Shown: positions 21,666 to 31,250 of the stretch, one piece after another
Position numbering within the stretch: the first letter of the stretch is position 1
Layout of the letters: each line of letters opens with the position of its first letter
DNA from: Spirometra erinaceieuropaei
Taxonomy: Eukaryota > Platyhelminthes > Cestoda > Diphyllobothriidea > Diphyllobothriidae
DNA: 64,000 nt
Assembly (NCBI GenBank): GCA_902702965.1
Contig: CACRXP010000115.1
Span: 1,075,647 to 1,139,646 of the forward strand
Direction: 5' to 3'
Translations under genes and position numbers: made by a program
The notes under the pieces: generated by a model
Seen by the model: only the letters and a program-made list of their open reading frames with translations
What the model was told of the DNA's origin: nothing
Database searches by the model: none

Positions 21666-22960
21666 AACGCATCTCACGTATCGTAATCTTCTGTGATCAA
21701 CCGATGGGACAGCAGAAGTTTTTACTCCGACAGACTAAAAGTCCCCTTAGTGCCAACTTACACTGTCAATCAATGGGGATAAAAATGCACTGTTAAGAGT
21801 CATAATTGGTGATAAATGACTTCAGCTTGAATTTTATTGACTAGAGGTTAATAAGCATAGGAATATCTCAGCATATTGATAACAGGTCATGCGTAAGGCC
21901 ACTGTTACTTTCCTCTGCTTAGATTCCGAGGACTGTTTCGGTTCAGAGAAAGAACTGTTTTGTGACTGGTCATTTAGTTAACGTCTAAGGTTACCGACAG
22001 TAATGACGCAAGATTTATTTCAACAAAAAATAAGTAAGGGCAATAACAAATACAAAGTTTTACCACTTTCTCGATTGGCGTTTTTGCGAACAAGACAAAC
22101 TTTGGTCGACGGACATTAACAATCTCATGTTGTCTATTAAGAAGTGGTCTGTAAAACCGTTATTCATAAATCCGGCTTCTTCTACACTAAACATGGTATT
22201 GTAGCCTAAGCAGGGTTGCATGTTATCAGTGCAAAAATGTTCGGTTTGGATTACAATTTCGAATGTTGCCAGGAATAAGACTGCAGTCTCAGAGACTAGT
22301 TGTTTTTTTAAAAAAAATCAGATTATAAGCATTAACTAAAATGTGTTTATTTATTGAGTAAACCGAATCATGATACTGCAGCATTTCGTTGTACATTCAA
22401 CGTCGCCGAAAGTTACTGACACTTTTAACTATTGCGGTTGATGGCCTTAGCTGTCGTCTACTAGACTAGTCGGTCTTTAGAGTTAATATCCACCTTATCC
22501 ATCAGAGAAGAACAGTTGTGGAAAGTTGCTTTCGACTCAGGATGTTTTTGAGGAACATCCTTGTCATGTATGACCACCTGGGCCGACTTCGGGGACTTGC
22601 CTACAAATAAGACCTCACTGCAAAGAAACGTGTTCCAGAAAGAAAGTCTGAAATCAATATTCTATATATATTGTCATTTTATGGCGTTGTACTGACTGAA
22701 GCCGACTTGCTTAGTACGTATCTGATTTTCAACAGAGAAAATACTGACGTAGTATCACTGTGTACAGTCTTGCGCGTAAAAAGTAGCACTCTCTTAGTGT
22801 ACGACAAGACTGGTCCTTGTCTTTTGTGATTGTGGACCGTCTGGAATGCGTTAGTTAATTCCGGGCAACGTCCTAACATTAATAATTTGTCAATATATAT
22901 AAATACATTCCTTAGTGAAAAGGGAAGATGTTCTTCGGAAAAAATCGAGTAGTGCTCGTG
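21666..22960. other. No recognisable gene
   Basis: AT-rich sequence with one 66-codon minus frame and no motif. Confidence 0.45.
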
Positions 22961-22962
22961 AA

Positions 22963-22994
22963 TTTTGGAAGTGGTGACACCAACCCGTCATCAG
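22963..22994 (-). ncRNA. Hammerhead-like core in PLE-B tail
   Basis: The minus strand reads CTGATGA at 22994-22988, then a hairpin containing GGTG-T-CACC, then AAAA where GAAA would be expected. The conserved first box is intact and the second is changed. It sits at the expected place beyond the endonuclease. A perfect palindrome AGTGTGACAGTCACACT lies just upstream at 23017-23033, and a CGTCAG/CTGACG hairpin lies near 23047-23065. Confidence 0.35.
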
Positions 22995-23229
22995 ACGAAA
23001 TGAAGATAAAAGAGAGAGTGTGACAGTCACACTACACTAGTAGACGCGTCAGAACAAACTGACGGGCGGACCATTAGTGTGTGAGAAGGGATGCGGGTAG
23101 GGATTCATGCTGGGTTCTGAGACGGAAGAGCAGGAAGGGGGGAACCTTTACGGCTCCCCGTGTTAGAGCGGATGAAGAACGGTAGGTTGGCAGAACTTTG
23201 GGAGCCTGGATTAACGGCTGTTGATGGGG

Positions 23230-23740
23230 CGTGGGGCTCGGCTTAGTGGAGCGGGATCTAAGGTCCTCATAATGGGCGTCTAGGTCGACGTGGCGGTTGA
23301 TGCTGTCCGCGTTAGAGTGTCATGCCTCTTGGAATTCTCTCGCCCGTTTTGTGTTGGCCGTGGCGATGGTCTCAGTGTTATCCCAATTAAAACGGTGGTC
23401 GCACTGGACTGCGTGTACAAAGGCTAGGGACAGTAGATTACGGCGACGGACAGCTAGTTAGTGTTCATTAATACGAGTTTCCAGACGTCGTCCTGTATGA
23501 CCAACTTATACGCAGGGACAATTGGCACACGAGATGCGATAGATGACGTTAGTCTGTTCCTCTTAGGGGATAGAATCCTTTACGCGAATTAAAACTGTGC
23601 GCAGCGAGGATGCTGGCTTGTGGTAAACGCGGATACCGAACTGACTTAGCTGACGGGCGATCATTTCTGAGGTCCCTTGCATATAGGGCAGGGAGAAAAA
23701 TTTCTGAGTACCGATTTCTCCATATGAGGAGAGGCCTGGA
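23230..23740 (-). pseudogene. Penelope-like linker and GIY-YIG endonuclease (PLE-B)
   Basis: The minus strand from about 23690 reads FFSLPYMQGTSEMIARQL, the linker. It is followed by NVIYRISCANCPCV, a stop, then VGHTGRRLETRINEH, which form the GIY and YIG strands. Next come AVRRRNLLSL, CDHRFNWDNTETIATANT and NADSINRHVDLDAHYE. Three in-frame stops interrupt an otherwise continuous frame, so decay has mostly been by substitution. Two cysteines (SCANCPC) match the Cys-rich motif found beside the GIY strand in PLEs. Confidence 0.8.
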
Positions 23741-23748
23741 GGTTGTGC

Positions 23749-24250
23749 CTAACGCCTGAGGCAGTTCTTCACAAAACTGACCGGGTACCTGTTAGATCGA
23801 AATAGCCGATATAGATAACCTAGTTCTTTCTTCAACAGATCGTCATTGCTGCAATAGTGGTAGGCCCGGAGGAAGAGAGTTCGGACGCAGATTCTTTTGT
23901 GAGCCGCAGGGTGATTGCTTCCATAATTGAGGATGATCTCAGAATCAGACCCTTTTCTATGGACGCTGGTTGCGAGATTACCGTCGTCCAGCCTTTGTAT
24001 TTTTACGTCCAGAAACGACAGACTGTCTCCCACTGCCTCTTCGCGGGTGAACTGTATGGCCGGAAAGACAGCATTCAGCCTCTAATGTAGCCTTTCGACT
24101 TCGTAGTTTTTTATTACGACAAAGGTGTCGTCGTCATAGCGGAGGCACATTTTGGGGTTCAGAGTTTGCAAAATCTCATGTTTTAGTCACTGTAGCACTA
24201 ATTGGGCAAGTATAAAGGACATTCGGGAGTCTATTGGACTTCCCTTCGCC
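23749..24250 (-). pseudogene. Penelope-like reverse transcriptase, palm to thumb (PLE-B)
   Basis: On the minus strand near 24240-24200 a KGSPIDSRMSFILAQLVLQ stretch corresponds to the conserved GTPMGSPxSG region of Penelope RTs, badly changed. Near 24145-24120 it reads LRYDDDTFVVIKN, the YxDD catalytic box with Asp in the variable position. The 94-codon frame at 23749-24033 continues with LSFLDVKIQRL, NYGSNHPAAHKRICVRTLF and NRYPVSFVKNCLRR, the typical end of the RT. An in-frame stop precedes the ORF. The reaction in intact relatives is RNA-templated DNA synthesis primed at a nick. This copy is inactive. Confidence 0.8.
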
Positions 24251-24465
24251 TGTTGTTAATACTTATTGTCGAATTTGCAATAGTTCTTAAGACAGAGTAT
24301 TATTATTACTTCCCTAGACGTGACCAAACGCAGAATATTTGCAAATCAGTGTAGCTAAAGCTACGTAAATCTCATAATTTTCTGAGATAATGTATATGGT
24401 ATGCATTTTATGAACCGATTCTTCTGTTCAAGGGTAGATTACTGTAAATGTACGCATTTATAAAA

Positions 24466-25412
24466 GCTCAAGAGAATGGCTAAAAGGCGTTTTTGACTCG
24501 AAAACTGTAATTAAGTTATGTTTTAATATTATTTACCCTGCATCATAATTTTGAAATATTTCATTTATTTCGGGATGCCGGCTGTTAAGTGCACTTTCTC
24601 GGGACGCCAGAAAAATTCAAAATTAAAAAAATGACTACCTAAGCGGCAAGATTTTTTCCATTGATTCTCGATGTCTGCTTAAATTTAAATATATTAAGTG
24701 GAAAAAAAATTTGCCCATATTTATTATTTTACTCATTTTAAAGACAAATGCGTTCTTTTCCGAATTCTTACCTTTAAAATGCGTAATTTTTAGTGCCAAA
24801 AGTTTTCGATTTCCGATTAAATTGTAAACCGATTTGCCGTTAAATTTACATTGCATGTTTTCAGACTGCAAGCTGCATGCTTTTCGTGTACGGAAAGATA
24901 ATTCATTTCTATATGTAATTAAAAGGAGCCTATATTCTTTTCACACAATTCAACAGTAAATGAGATCCATGCTGTAAAATTTAAAAGCCATATTGAGAAA
25001 TGCGGAGACACGATGCTTCATGGGAGAGGGTTTTTTACGGTGTTAAAAAACCTTCAATCTATTAACCTTTATAAGCCAAATTATATCCTTTCTCCAAGTA
25101 TAACTTTTGAAAAAAACGTAATTATCCACAAAACGAGTAAAAGAATGATTTTTTATGCATTTTTTATTCAACAGATTTAGATTTATACGCGCATCCAGAA
25201 TCAGTTAGGAATTTTCAAACTGATAAATTAGTCATTTTTTTGCAGTGCATAGTTTCGCAAGCGATCGAAAAGGCATTCTTTCAGACGCTGCCATCCCGTA
25301 GTAGGTGAAATACCTTAGCAATATCCTGGAGGACAATAAATATTACAACCCTACTGAAGTAACATTTTCGAGCCAAAAACACAATTCAGAAATTTGTTTA
25401 ACACTTTGATTT
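24466..25412. mobile_element. TIR-1 repeat, copy 3
   Basis: The left arm (about 24466-24680) contains GCGTTTTTGACTCGAAAA, TTTCGGGATGCCGGC and CATTGATTCTCGATG. The right arm (about 25215-25412) contains the complementary TAGTCATTTTTTTGCAG, GCTGCCATCCCG and TTTTCGAGCCAAAAACACAA blocks in mirrored order. Total length is about 0.95 kb. The 78-codon minus frame between 24635 and 24871 lies in left-arm and interior sequence and shows no motif. No transposase is encoded. Confidence 0.65.
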
Positions 25413-27694
25413 AACATATCTACTGTATCGAAACTTTTCTTGGTGTCTCTAATGTTATTTTATAGCCCAACGCACATAAGAAGTGCTTTTGACACGCCAT
25501 ATATACACTAGCTTTAGAATTTCCTTGCATATCAGGGAACATCTGAGTTCGCCTAAGCCTCGTAATTCATAAACTAGTTTTGAAATACATTTTTCCTTAG
25601 CAAAAGGCCATAACTGCGCCAAAAACTTTTCATCAAATAAAATGATATCATTAAATTTATACCGAGTGACCCACACACTAGTCGTTCGCGAAATTTCGTG
25701 TCCATAGACGTATGACAGAGTGGTAAGTTTTATTCGCATTGGGCCACGTCACGTCTGAGAAAGATATTTCGCTTGTAATTTATTAGCGGTCGACTGAACC
25801 GGCTGACTGAATCTTTCCGTGTGAATGGTAGAAGGCGTGACGTTGATGCTGCAAAACGCCTCCAGTTGAACACATTCAGACAACGATCAAACGAAGCGCG
25901 GCTCAACTACCGAAAGATCAAACAGATTTTGCCGGACTGTTTCTCAAATGCAGCAGCATATCGGGGTGGGTGGGACTAGAAGATGCAAATGAACAGTCCT
26001 CAGCGCCTATCCTGTGACTCGGTGTCTAAAACGTCAGTCTAATCATGCGGACTGCTGTTTGAGCGGGGCACGGAAATATTGAATATGATATTCGAGTGAG
26101 GTTTTTCTAAAATTTATCAGAAATTTAGACTACACTTTAAATTTATAAGGTTATCTAAGACATATAGGCTCATACTGAAAGTTAGCAGGAATATTTGAGC
26201 CGACGTCCGTTAGACATTAGCCATCAGTTCATTATACCAAATTGTTTCCGAGCCTATACGCATCAAGCGAGCTTAACTAATCCATGTTAGTAATTAATTT
26301 TTGGCAAAGTAAAAAAATTGTAATTGCGAAACCGCAGTTAAACACACACGGCGAACGCCGGGTGACCTATTGAGAAGTCGAAGCCCTTAGGTCTGTGTCA
26401 TGTAGCTGCAGAATATCGACGGAATATTTATTTTGACACTTAGCTAGTACCTTTGCCGGGAAGTACGGTATTTGCTGCTGCTAAGCATATAGTGTGGAGT
26501 CTTTCGTCGAACAGTTCAGAGCATTACTGATCGCAGTCAACTAAAAAATGGCTTTCGAGTTAAATGAAAGAGCAACGGACCTCACGCTAGACAAAACAAC
26601 CGTTTCGCGTCAAATCTCAGATTATACAAGACTACGCTTGAGTACAGCTTAACAGCGGGTTTTTCTTTTATTCGCACTCCTCCTTTTAATATCGGGTCGC
26701 AAGGTGACCACCAGATGGGGCTCTGTAATGAGCCTCAAATCGCAACTGGAAGAGCATGTTCAGTAATCTGATTGATGAAACATCCTCCAATGATAGCTCA
26801 CCGTAATAACTCCGGGAGGCATATGAAACTTGCTTACATGACCCGAAGGTACAAAATTTAGAATGTATCGTGAAAAAATACCATCCGACTGGAATGTCCA
26901 GAAATATGCGTCCTCCCACTGACCCTTCCAAAACGCATCTTAGAAACCTCCGCTAATCCTAGTAACCAATCTACTAATGCAACAAGTTTGAACTGAACAA
27001 TCTATATTTAGATTCCACATCAATTCCCCATTCGAACACAAATCAACGTGCATACTTTGAGCTTTTATTTCCCAATGCTAACTGAGTAATACACTGCAGA
27101 TAATTTTGAGGAAAATAACGCGCTTGCCAAATTTAAGCAGACAACTTCTAAGCATCGCGTTGTCTTCCCAATTACGCATCTTCTTTTAGCTATGGCATGA
27201 AGGTACTTTAACATTGGCTAGCAAGAAAGGACTCCTGAATTACCCGCAACCACAAATCCTCACTAAGCCACGACAGCAATCATTTGTTACGGTAAAGCAA
27301 CTTGCTCTGTCGATTTCTACTACTTTCATAAAAATGGCAGAGGAGATGTTGCTCCGAATATTCAATATTCGTACACAGTGGTATGCATACAAGCATTTAA
27401 GTTTATTTTGCGCATTTTCGAGTTGCTACGGTTGCGCTGTATGGAAATGCAAGGATAGTGTTCGGGTATAAAGTGTTGGAAAGGACACCTGAATGAGTAC
27501 TCCGCAGAATTACTGACTATACTACGGTAAATTCTAAGTGTGTTTAGGGTGTTGGTCGGGATTAAGGTTCCCTTTATGGTTAGGACATGGAAATAGATGC
27601 GGCTCTGGAATTCAGTTATTGCGACAATTTTAAAGGCTGATATCTATTTCTTTGACCTACTAGTGCAGTTAGGCCAAGCTTTTTCACTAATTAA
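25413..27694. other. No recognisable gene
   Basis: Open frames of 81-94 codons at 25455-25739, 26686-26931 (both minus) and 27214-27471 (plus) have no recognisable domain. A weak TTAGGG-like scatter lies near 27541-27585. Any host exon here would need transcript data to see. Confidence 0.4.
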
Positions 27695-28069
27695 GCCTAG
27701 GTTGTAGATACAATACGCAGACAACGCATTTTATGACAATATAAGCGAATAGATGAGTACCAGAAATCAATCCTGAAGAAAGTAGCACGATCTATGGGAA
27801 ACGAGCTTTATTCGCTTGACGTTTCGCATTTATGCTTGAACGCAGATCCCAGTGGTTCATGCGCAATGGGCTGCAGTATTTTAGGATGTAGTCGCCATGC
27901 TATCGCATACCTATGAAAGTTCTCGGCTCTCCCCTATTTTATAGGACATTGTTGCAAATACAGTAAAAAGTAAAATCGTCTTGGACACGCCAATTTTCTT
28001 CAGTACCTTGGGTTTTAACTTAAGACTTCCTTTCTTTTGACGGGAAAATCAACGAGCAAGTTAAGGGCA

Positions 28070-28560
28070 TACCAATATGTTCACCGACTTTGAAATTTAT
28101 TGCCAAGGCACTGGTCTTCCAACAACACAGAACCAACTACTGGGGCCGGTTTTGAATTATAACTTCGTCGTTATCGACCGGGATCGACTGCTGACTTTCA
28201 AGGAACATCTGAATGCCGTCATCTCCCCGGAAATACAATTTGCGATGGCGGAGAAAGAGAACGGCAAGCTGGCATTCCTAGATGTTCTCGTATGCCGGTA
28301 AATTTGTAGTGTCCTAAAGACCAAAGCATTCAGGTGAGCGTAAAATACGATGTAAGTGCTGAACTTCAAAAGCAACCACACAATCAGCCACAATCTCAGT
28401 TATCTAAGCAGGCTCTATCGACGTGCTATAACGTACTGCAGTGAGCCAATAGACGAAATTGGCGAACTACTGTAATTTCAATTGATTTTCAAAGACAATG
28501 GCTACTAACTGAACTTTATCAACCGACGCATATGCAAAACACGACGAACGACCATACCGA
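28070..28560 (+). pseudogene. Penelope-like reverse transcriptase fragment (PLE-A2)
   Basis: The 74-codon frame at 28077-28301 includes FVVIDRDRLLTFKEHLNAV and KLAFLDVLVCR, matching FVVIGRDQVLTFQEHLSAV and QLALLDVLVCR of the 30 kb copy. The YVDD catalytic core upstream is deleted or scrambled. Beyond 28301 matches continue in changing frames (AEFQKQPHNQPQSQ-type, then FINRRICKTRRTTI near 28515) to the end of the RT. It is a fragment that cannot work. Confidence 0.75.
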
Positions 28561-28719
28561 ACGGAAAGCAAATGCTCAGGATGGCTTCCGGATATGAAGA
28601 ACGTTTTGGAGGCTATCGGTCACCTTCTCACATCACTTGGGTCTGGATTTGCACGCAGACCTGAGGCAGCCATCAGGCGTCAGGTAATGTAACCAAAAGA
28701 CCCACAACCACGCCAAGAA

Positions 28720-29050
28720 ACGTCGACGTTTGTTTATCGGATCTGGCGCGGTCGCAGACAAAGAAACTGCGTCGGAGAAACCGGAAGATGCTCTGAAAGC
28801 GATTGGTCGAATACGCGGCAGCAGTGCGTATAAATGACCCCAGCTCTCAGGTTGCGGCTCATTCGACGAGATCCAGCCACGCATTCAAATTCAATGAGGC
28901 TACAATTCTCACTAGAGGTGACAAGCGCATAAGCCCTGTGCTGCTAAAATCATAACTCGCCGAGGCCAGTCCATTAACAAGTGCAAATAACTTCCCTTGC
29001 ATACTCGGTGCTGAGACATCATCTAGGCGGAGTAATAAGCCACACGGGGG
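28720..29050 (+). pseudogene. Penelope-like GIY-YIG endonuclease (PLE-A2)
   Basis: The plus strand near 28735 reads FVYRIWRGRRQRNCVGETGR. This is the GIY-YIG start of the PLE-A endonuclease with its Cys pair lost. Then CAATTTGCGGCTCATTCGAC-like sequence and TTCAAATTCAATGAGGC follow the 30 kb endonuclease with several frameshifts and stops. Antisense frames here are only shadows of it. Confidence 0.75.
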
Positions 29051-29183
29051 CGCACAGGTGGACATTGTTCCCAAAACCACTGCATGTTGGCCGTGAATGT
29101 TCATAGGTATGGGTAGCGTGGCGACTGCATCCTATAAGCACTAAAATCCCTTGTGCATGAACCATCCGTATCTGCTTCTGTCT

Positions 29184-29214
29184 CTGATTAAGGGTTCGAA
29201 CAGGAATCCGAAAC
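29184..29214 (+). ncRNA. Hammerhead-like core in PLE-A2 tail
   Basis: CTGATTA is followed by GGGTTC, GAACAG loop, GAATCC and GAAAC. Compared with the 30 kb tail, A has become G in the left strand, so the A-U pair is a G-U pair and helix II is kept. TATAAGCAC lies upstream at 29133-29141 and AATAAA downstream at 29223. Confidence 0.45.
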
Positions 29215-29289
29215 GTCAGGCGAATAAAGCTGTCCATACGGCGATCGGTTTTCATTCCTCAATAGAGTTATTGTCAATAAAAGGGGTCA

Positions 29290-29690
29290 GCTGGAAATTC
29301 TCCACAACGGCATTAGCATAACCACTCCGGGAATCGAATTCATGCCAAAAATAAAGTTAATAGTTGACTTGCATTTCTGCATGTTTTCGTAAAGCAAAAG
29401 ACCGACGGAACATTACACGTGCCCGTTTACCGCAAAAAAACAGATTTTAAAGTAACTCTACACTATGAGAGCAACAGCCCAATTTCTCACAAGCGGAGTA
29501 CTGCCAACAGTCTGCTACATCGGTCAAAAAACATTGTTTTTACGAAAAAGTTACAAAGCTAAGCCAAACTGTCTGTTCAGTTTATTTTCCGTAAAAGGAT
29601 ACGCCAGAGATTTCGTATGTCTATGCGTAAGACAGCAAAGGTTAAAAACAAATTAAGTAGATCGTTCCAGTCAGGCGCCTAAAATAAATA
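29290..29690. other. No recognisable gene
   Basis: A 63-codon frame at 29465-29656 has no motif. The stretch separates two unrelated PLE fragments. Confidence 0.45.
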
Positions 29691-29694
29691 CTTT

Positions 29695-30100
29695 GGGAAT
29701 CCTTCTTTGCATCGGAATGTGTCTGAACTCATTAACATACACTTGAGGGAACACCAAATAAATGTAGCGCAAAAGCAGGCGACTGTTTTACGCACTTATT
29801 TGGATAGGGAGGACGTCGTTCATAAGATCCCGTGCAATGCCACTGATGCCGTATATTGTGGCCAAACGGAAAACTCTGCCCGTACACGCATCCAAGAGCG
29901 CCAACTTAAAGTTTATAGGCGAGACCGCCTGTCGCAAACAGTCATGTACACTCTAGATCCAGGACAAAACTCGCATCGTCGGAGTTTGCCCACCTAAACA
30001 GACCGACATTCTAGTGCGGTCATGTACTCCGATGAGTACTGCGTTCGTCTGTACATTGAGTTAGATATCATGCACAAAATTCTCAGAAGAAAAATAAAGG
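29695..30100 (+). pseudogene. Penelope-like linker and GIY-YIG endonuclease (PLE-D)
   Basis: The 96-codon frame opens with LHRNVSELINIHL, the linker. It then has VVHKIPCNATDAVYCGQTEN and SARTRIQERQLKVYRRDRLS, the GIY strand region with its Cys, the YIG-like YCGQT and the conserved Arg. After about 29950 the match continues in another frame to about 30095 (YSDEYCVRLYIELDI), so there is a frameshift. It differs from PLE-A, B and C. No RT part is visible upstream and no tail was located downstream. Confidence 0.75.
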
Positions 30101-30349
30101 AAACGAGAGTCAATCATTGCAGAAAGACATACACGGCGGACGCTTATTGGAGTTAACACAAAATTAACATAGATGTATCAGCAGTTTTGAAATGATAATA
30201 TTCATTTGCACATTTGCTCAAGTCTGACGACGACCTGGGGAACCAACATCGAAAACTTACTTCATAAAACGTATTTTTTTCCAAAGAACATGCCTGCCTT
30301 CAAGACTTCGTAACCATAGAAATGTGGAATTAAACATGTATCAAAGGAG
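30101..30349. other. Spacer between PLE-D and PLE-A1
   Basis: Nothing recognised. Confidence 0.4.
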
Positions 30350-30469
30350 TTAAGAGTCGGTTGACAACATAAGTACTGTGACTGCCAATAGAAGCGAAGG
30401 CACGAGTCCCAGGAAGTAGCCTTGAAGAAGGAGACACGATCGCCCGAACAAGCGCTTTATTAGCCTGAC

Positions 30470-30500
30470 GTTTCGGATTCCTACTCGAATCCATCATCAG
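30470..30500 (-). ncRNA. Hammerhead-like core in PLE-A1 tail (best copy)
   Basis: On the minus strand: CTGATGA, T, GGATTC, GAGTAG loop, GAATCC, GAAAC. Both invariant boxes of the hammerhead core are present and helix II is a perfect six-base pairing, though one unpaired T follows CTGATGA. A TATAAATAC box lies 44 bases upstream (30553-30545) and AATAAA lies downstream (30461-30456). Penelope-like elements are known to carry hammerheads in their terminal repeats. I could not fix helices I and III or the cleavage triplet. Confidence 0.55.
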
Positions 30501-30580
30501 AGACAAAGAAACAGAAACCGGTGGTTGTTGCACAAGGGTCTGCGGTATTTATAGGATGCAGTAGCCATGGTACCGCATAC

Positions 30581-31250
30581 CTATGAACATTCACGGCACC
30601 CCCTTTCATCCGGGATCGTCGCACTTGGTGTGATCATTGCTTGGTAGCCGACATTCGAGTCGATAATTGCTGCAATTTCATCAGGTGCGTTGAATGTTGG
30701 CGTGATGATTGCTCGACCATCTGACGCATCGACCCAGGTGTTGGGAAAAGCGTTCACCTCTGCCCTTTCCGCATGGCTTGTAACTCCGCCTAGGCGAAGT
30801 TTTAGCACGGAGTATGGAATGGCAAGCTCGTTGCACTTGTTGATGGACTGGGGCCCAGTAAACCGTAATTCCAGTAGCTCCCGGCTCACGCGGTTGTTAC
30901 CTCTTGCGAGAATTTCGGCCTCATCGAATTTGAATGTGTGGCCGGATCTCGTCGAATGAGCCGCAAATTGAGAGCTGGCGTTATTTCTGCGCACCGCTGC
31001 CGCGTGTTCGGCCACTTTCGTTCGGAGCTGTCTTCCGGTTTCTCCGACGTAGTTGCTTTGTCCGCAACTGCACCAGATCCGATAAACGACTCCAGACGTT
31101 TCTAGTCGTGGCGGTGGGTCATTCGGTTTCATGACCAGACGCCTGTGGGTTGCCTCTGGTCTGTGTGCCACTCCAACCCCAAGTGGAGCGAGAATGCTGC
31201 CGACAGCTTCCGAAACGTTCTTGACATACGGAAGTGCCCGAAAGATTTAT
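30581..31250 (-). CDS. Penelope-like linker and GIY-YIG endonuclease (PLE-A1, minus arm)
   Basis: The open frame 31171-30581 has 196 codons, and related sequence extends upstream to about 31250 in the same frame (LPYVKNVSEAVGSILAPLGV). Residues 28-32 (VVYRI) and 41-47 (YVGETGR) are the GIY and YIG strands. CSC at 34-36 is part of the Cys motif of PLE endonucleases. FAAHSTRSGHTFKFDEAEIL (69-88) and RELLELRF (97-104) follow, with the conserved Glu. The domain nicks DNA to start target-primed reverse transcription. It appears complete, but it is out of frame with the RT upstream, with a stop (TAA) near 31245 in between. It ends in TAG and the tail follows. Confidence 0.8.

Larger units (their letters stand above)
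22960..24300 (-). mobile_element. PLE-B Penelope-like element, minus strand, decayed
   Basis: Reading leftwards on the minus strand from 24300 the order is RT palm motifs, RT end, linker, GIY-YIG endonuclease and 3' tail, which is the standard Penelope order. The palm begins near 24250 and the tail ends near 22960 with a hammerhead-like core. Stops and frameshifts occur throughout. No inverted tail was found on its 5' side, in contrast with the PLE-A and PLE-C copies. It belongs to a different PLE family from the 30 kb element, judging by sequence. Confidence 0.8.
27700..29285 (+). mobile_element. PLE-A2: degenerate Penelope-like element with inverted 5' tail
   Basis: A plus-strand Penelope copy (28070-29285) is preceded by a minus-strand copy of its own tail (27700-27935). 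The inverted tail shows TTTATT at 27807, GTTTCGCATT at 27821 and a GTATTTTAGGATG box at 27877, the complements of AATAAA, the GAAAC hairpin and the TATAAATAC box. The right tail shows the same boxes at 29133, 29184-29214 and 29223. Together these make an inverted-repeat bracket of about 165 bases round a truncated RT and endonuclease. It is the same family as the 30 kb element, much older. Confidence 0.75.
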
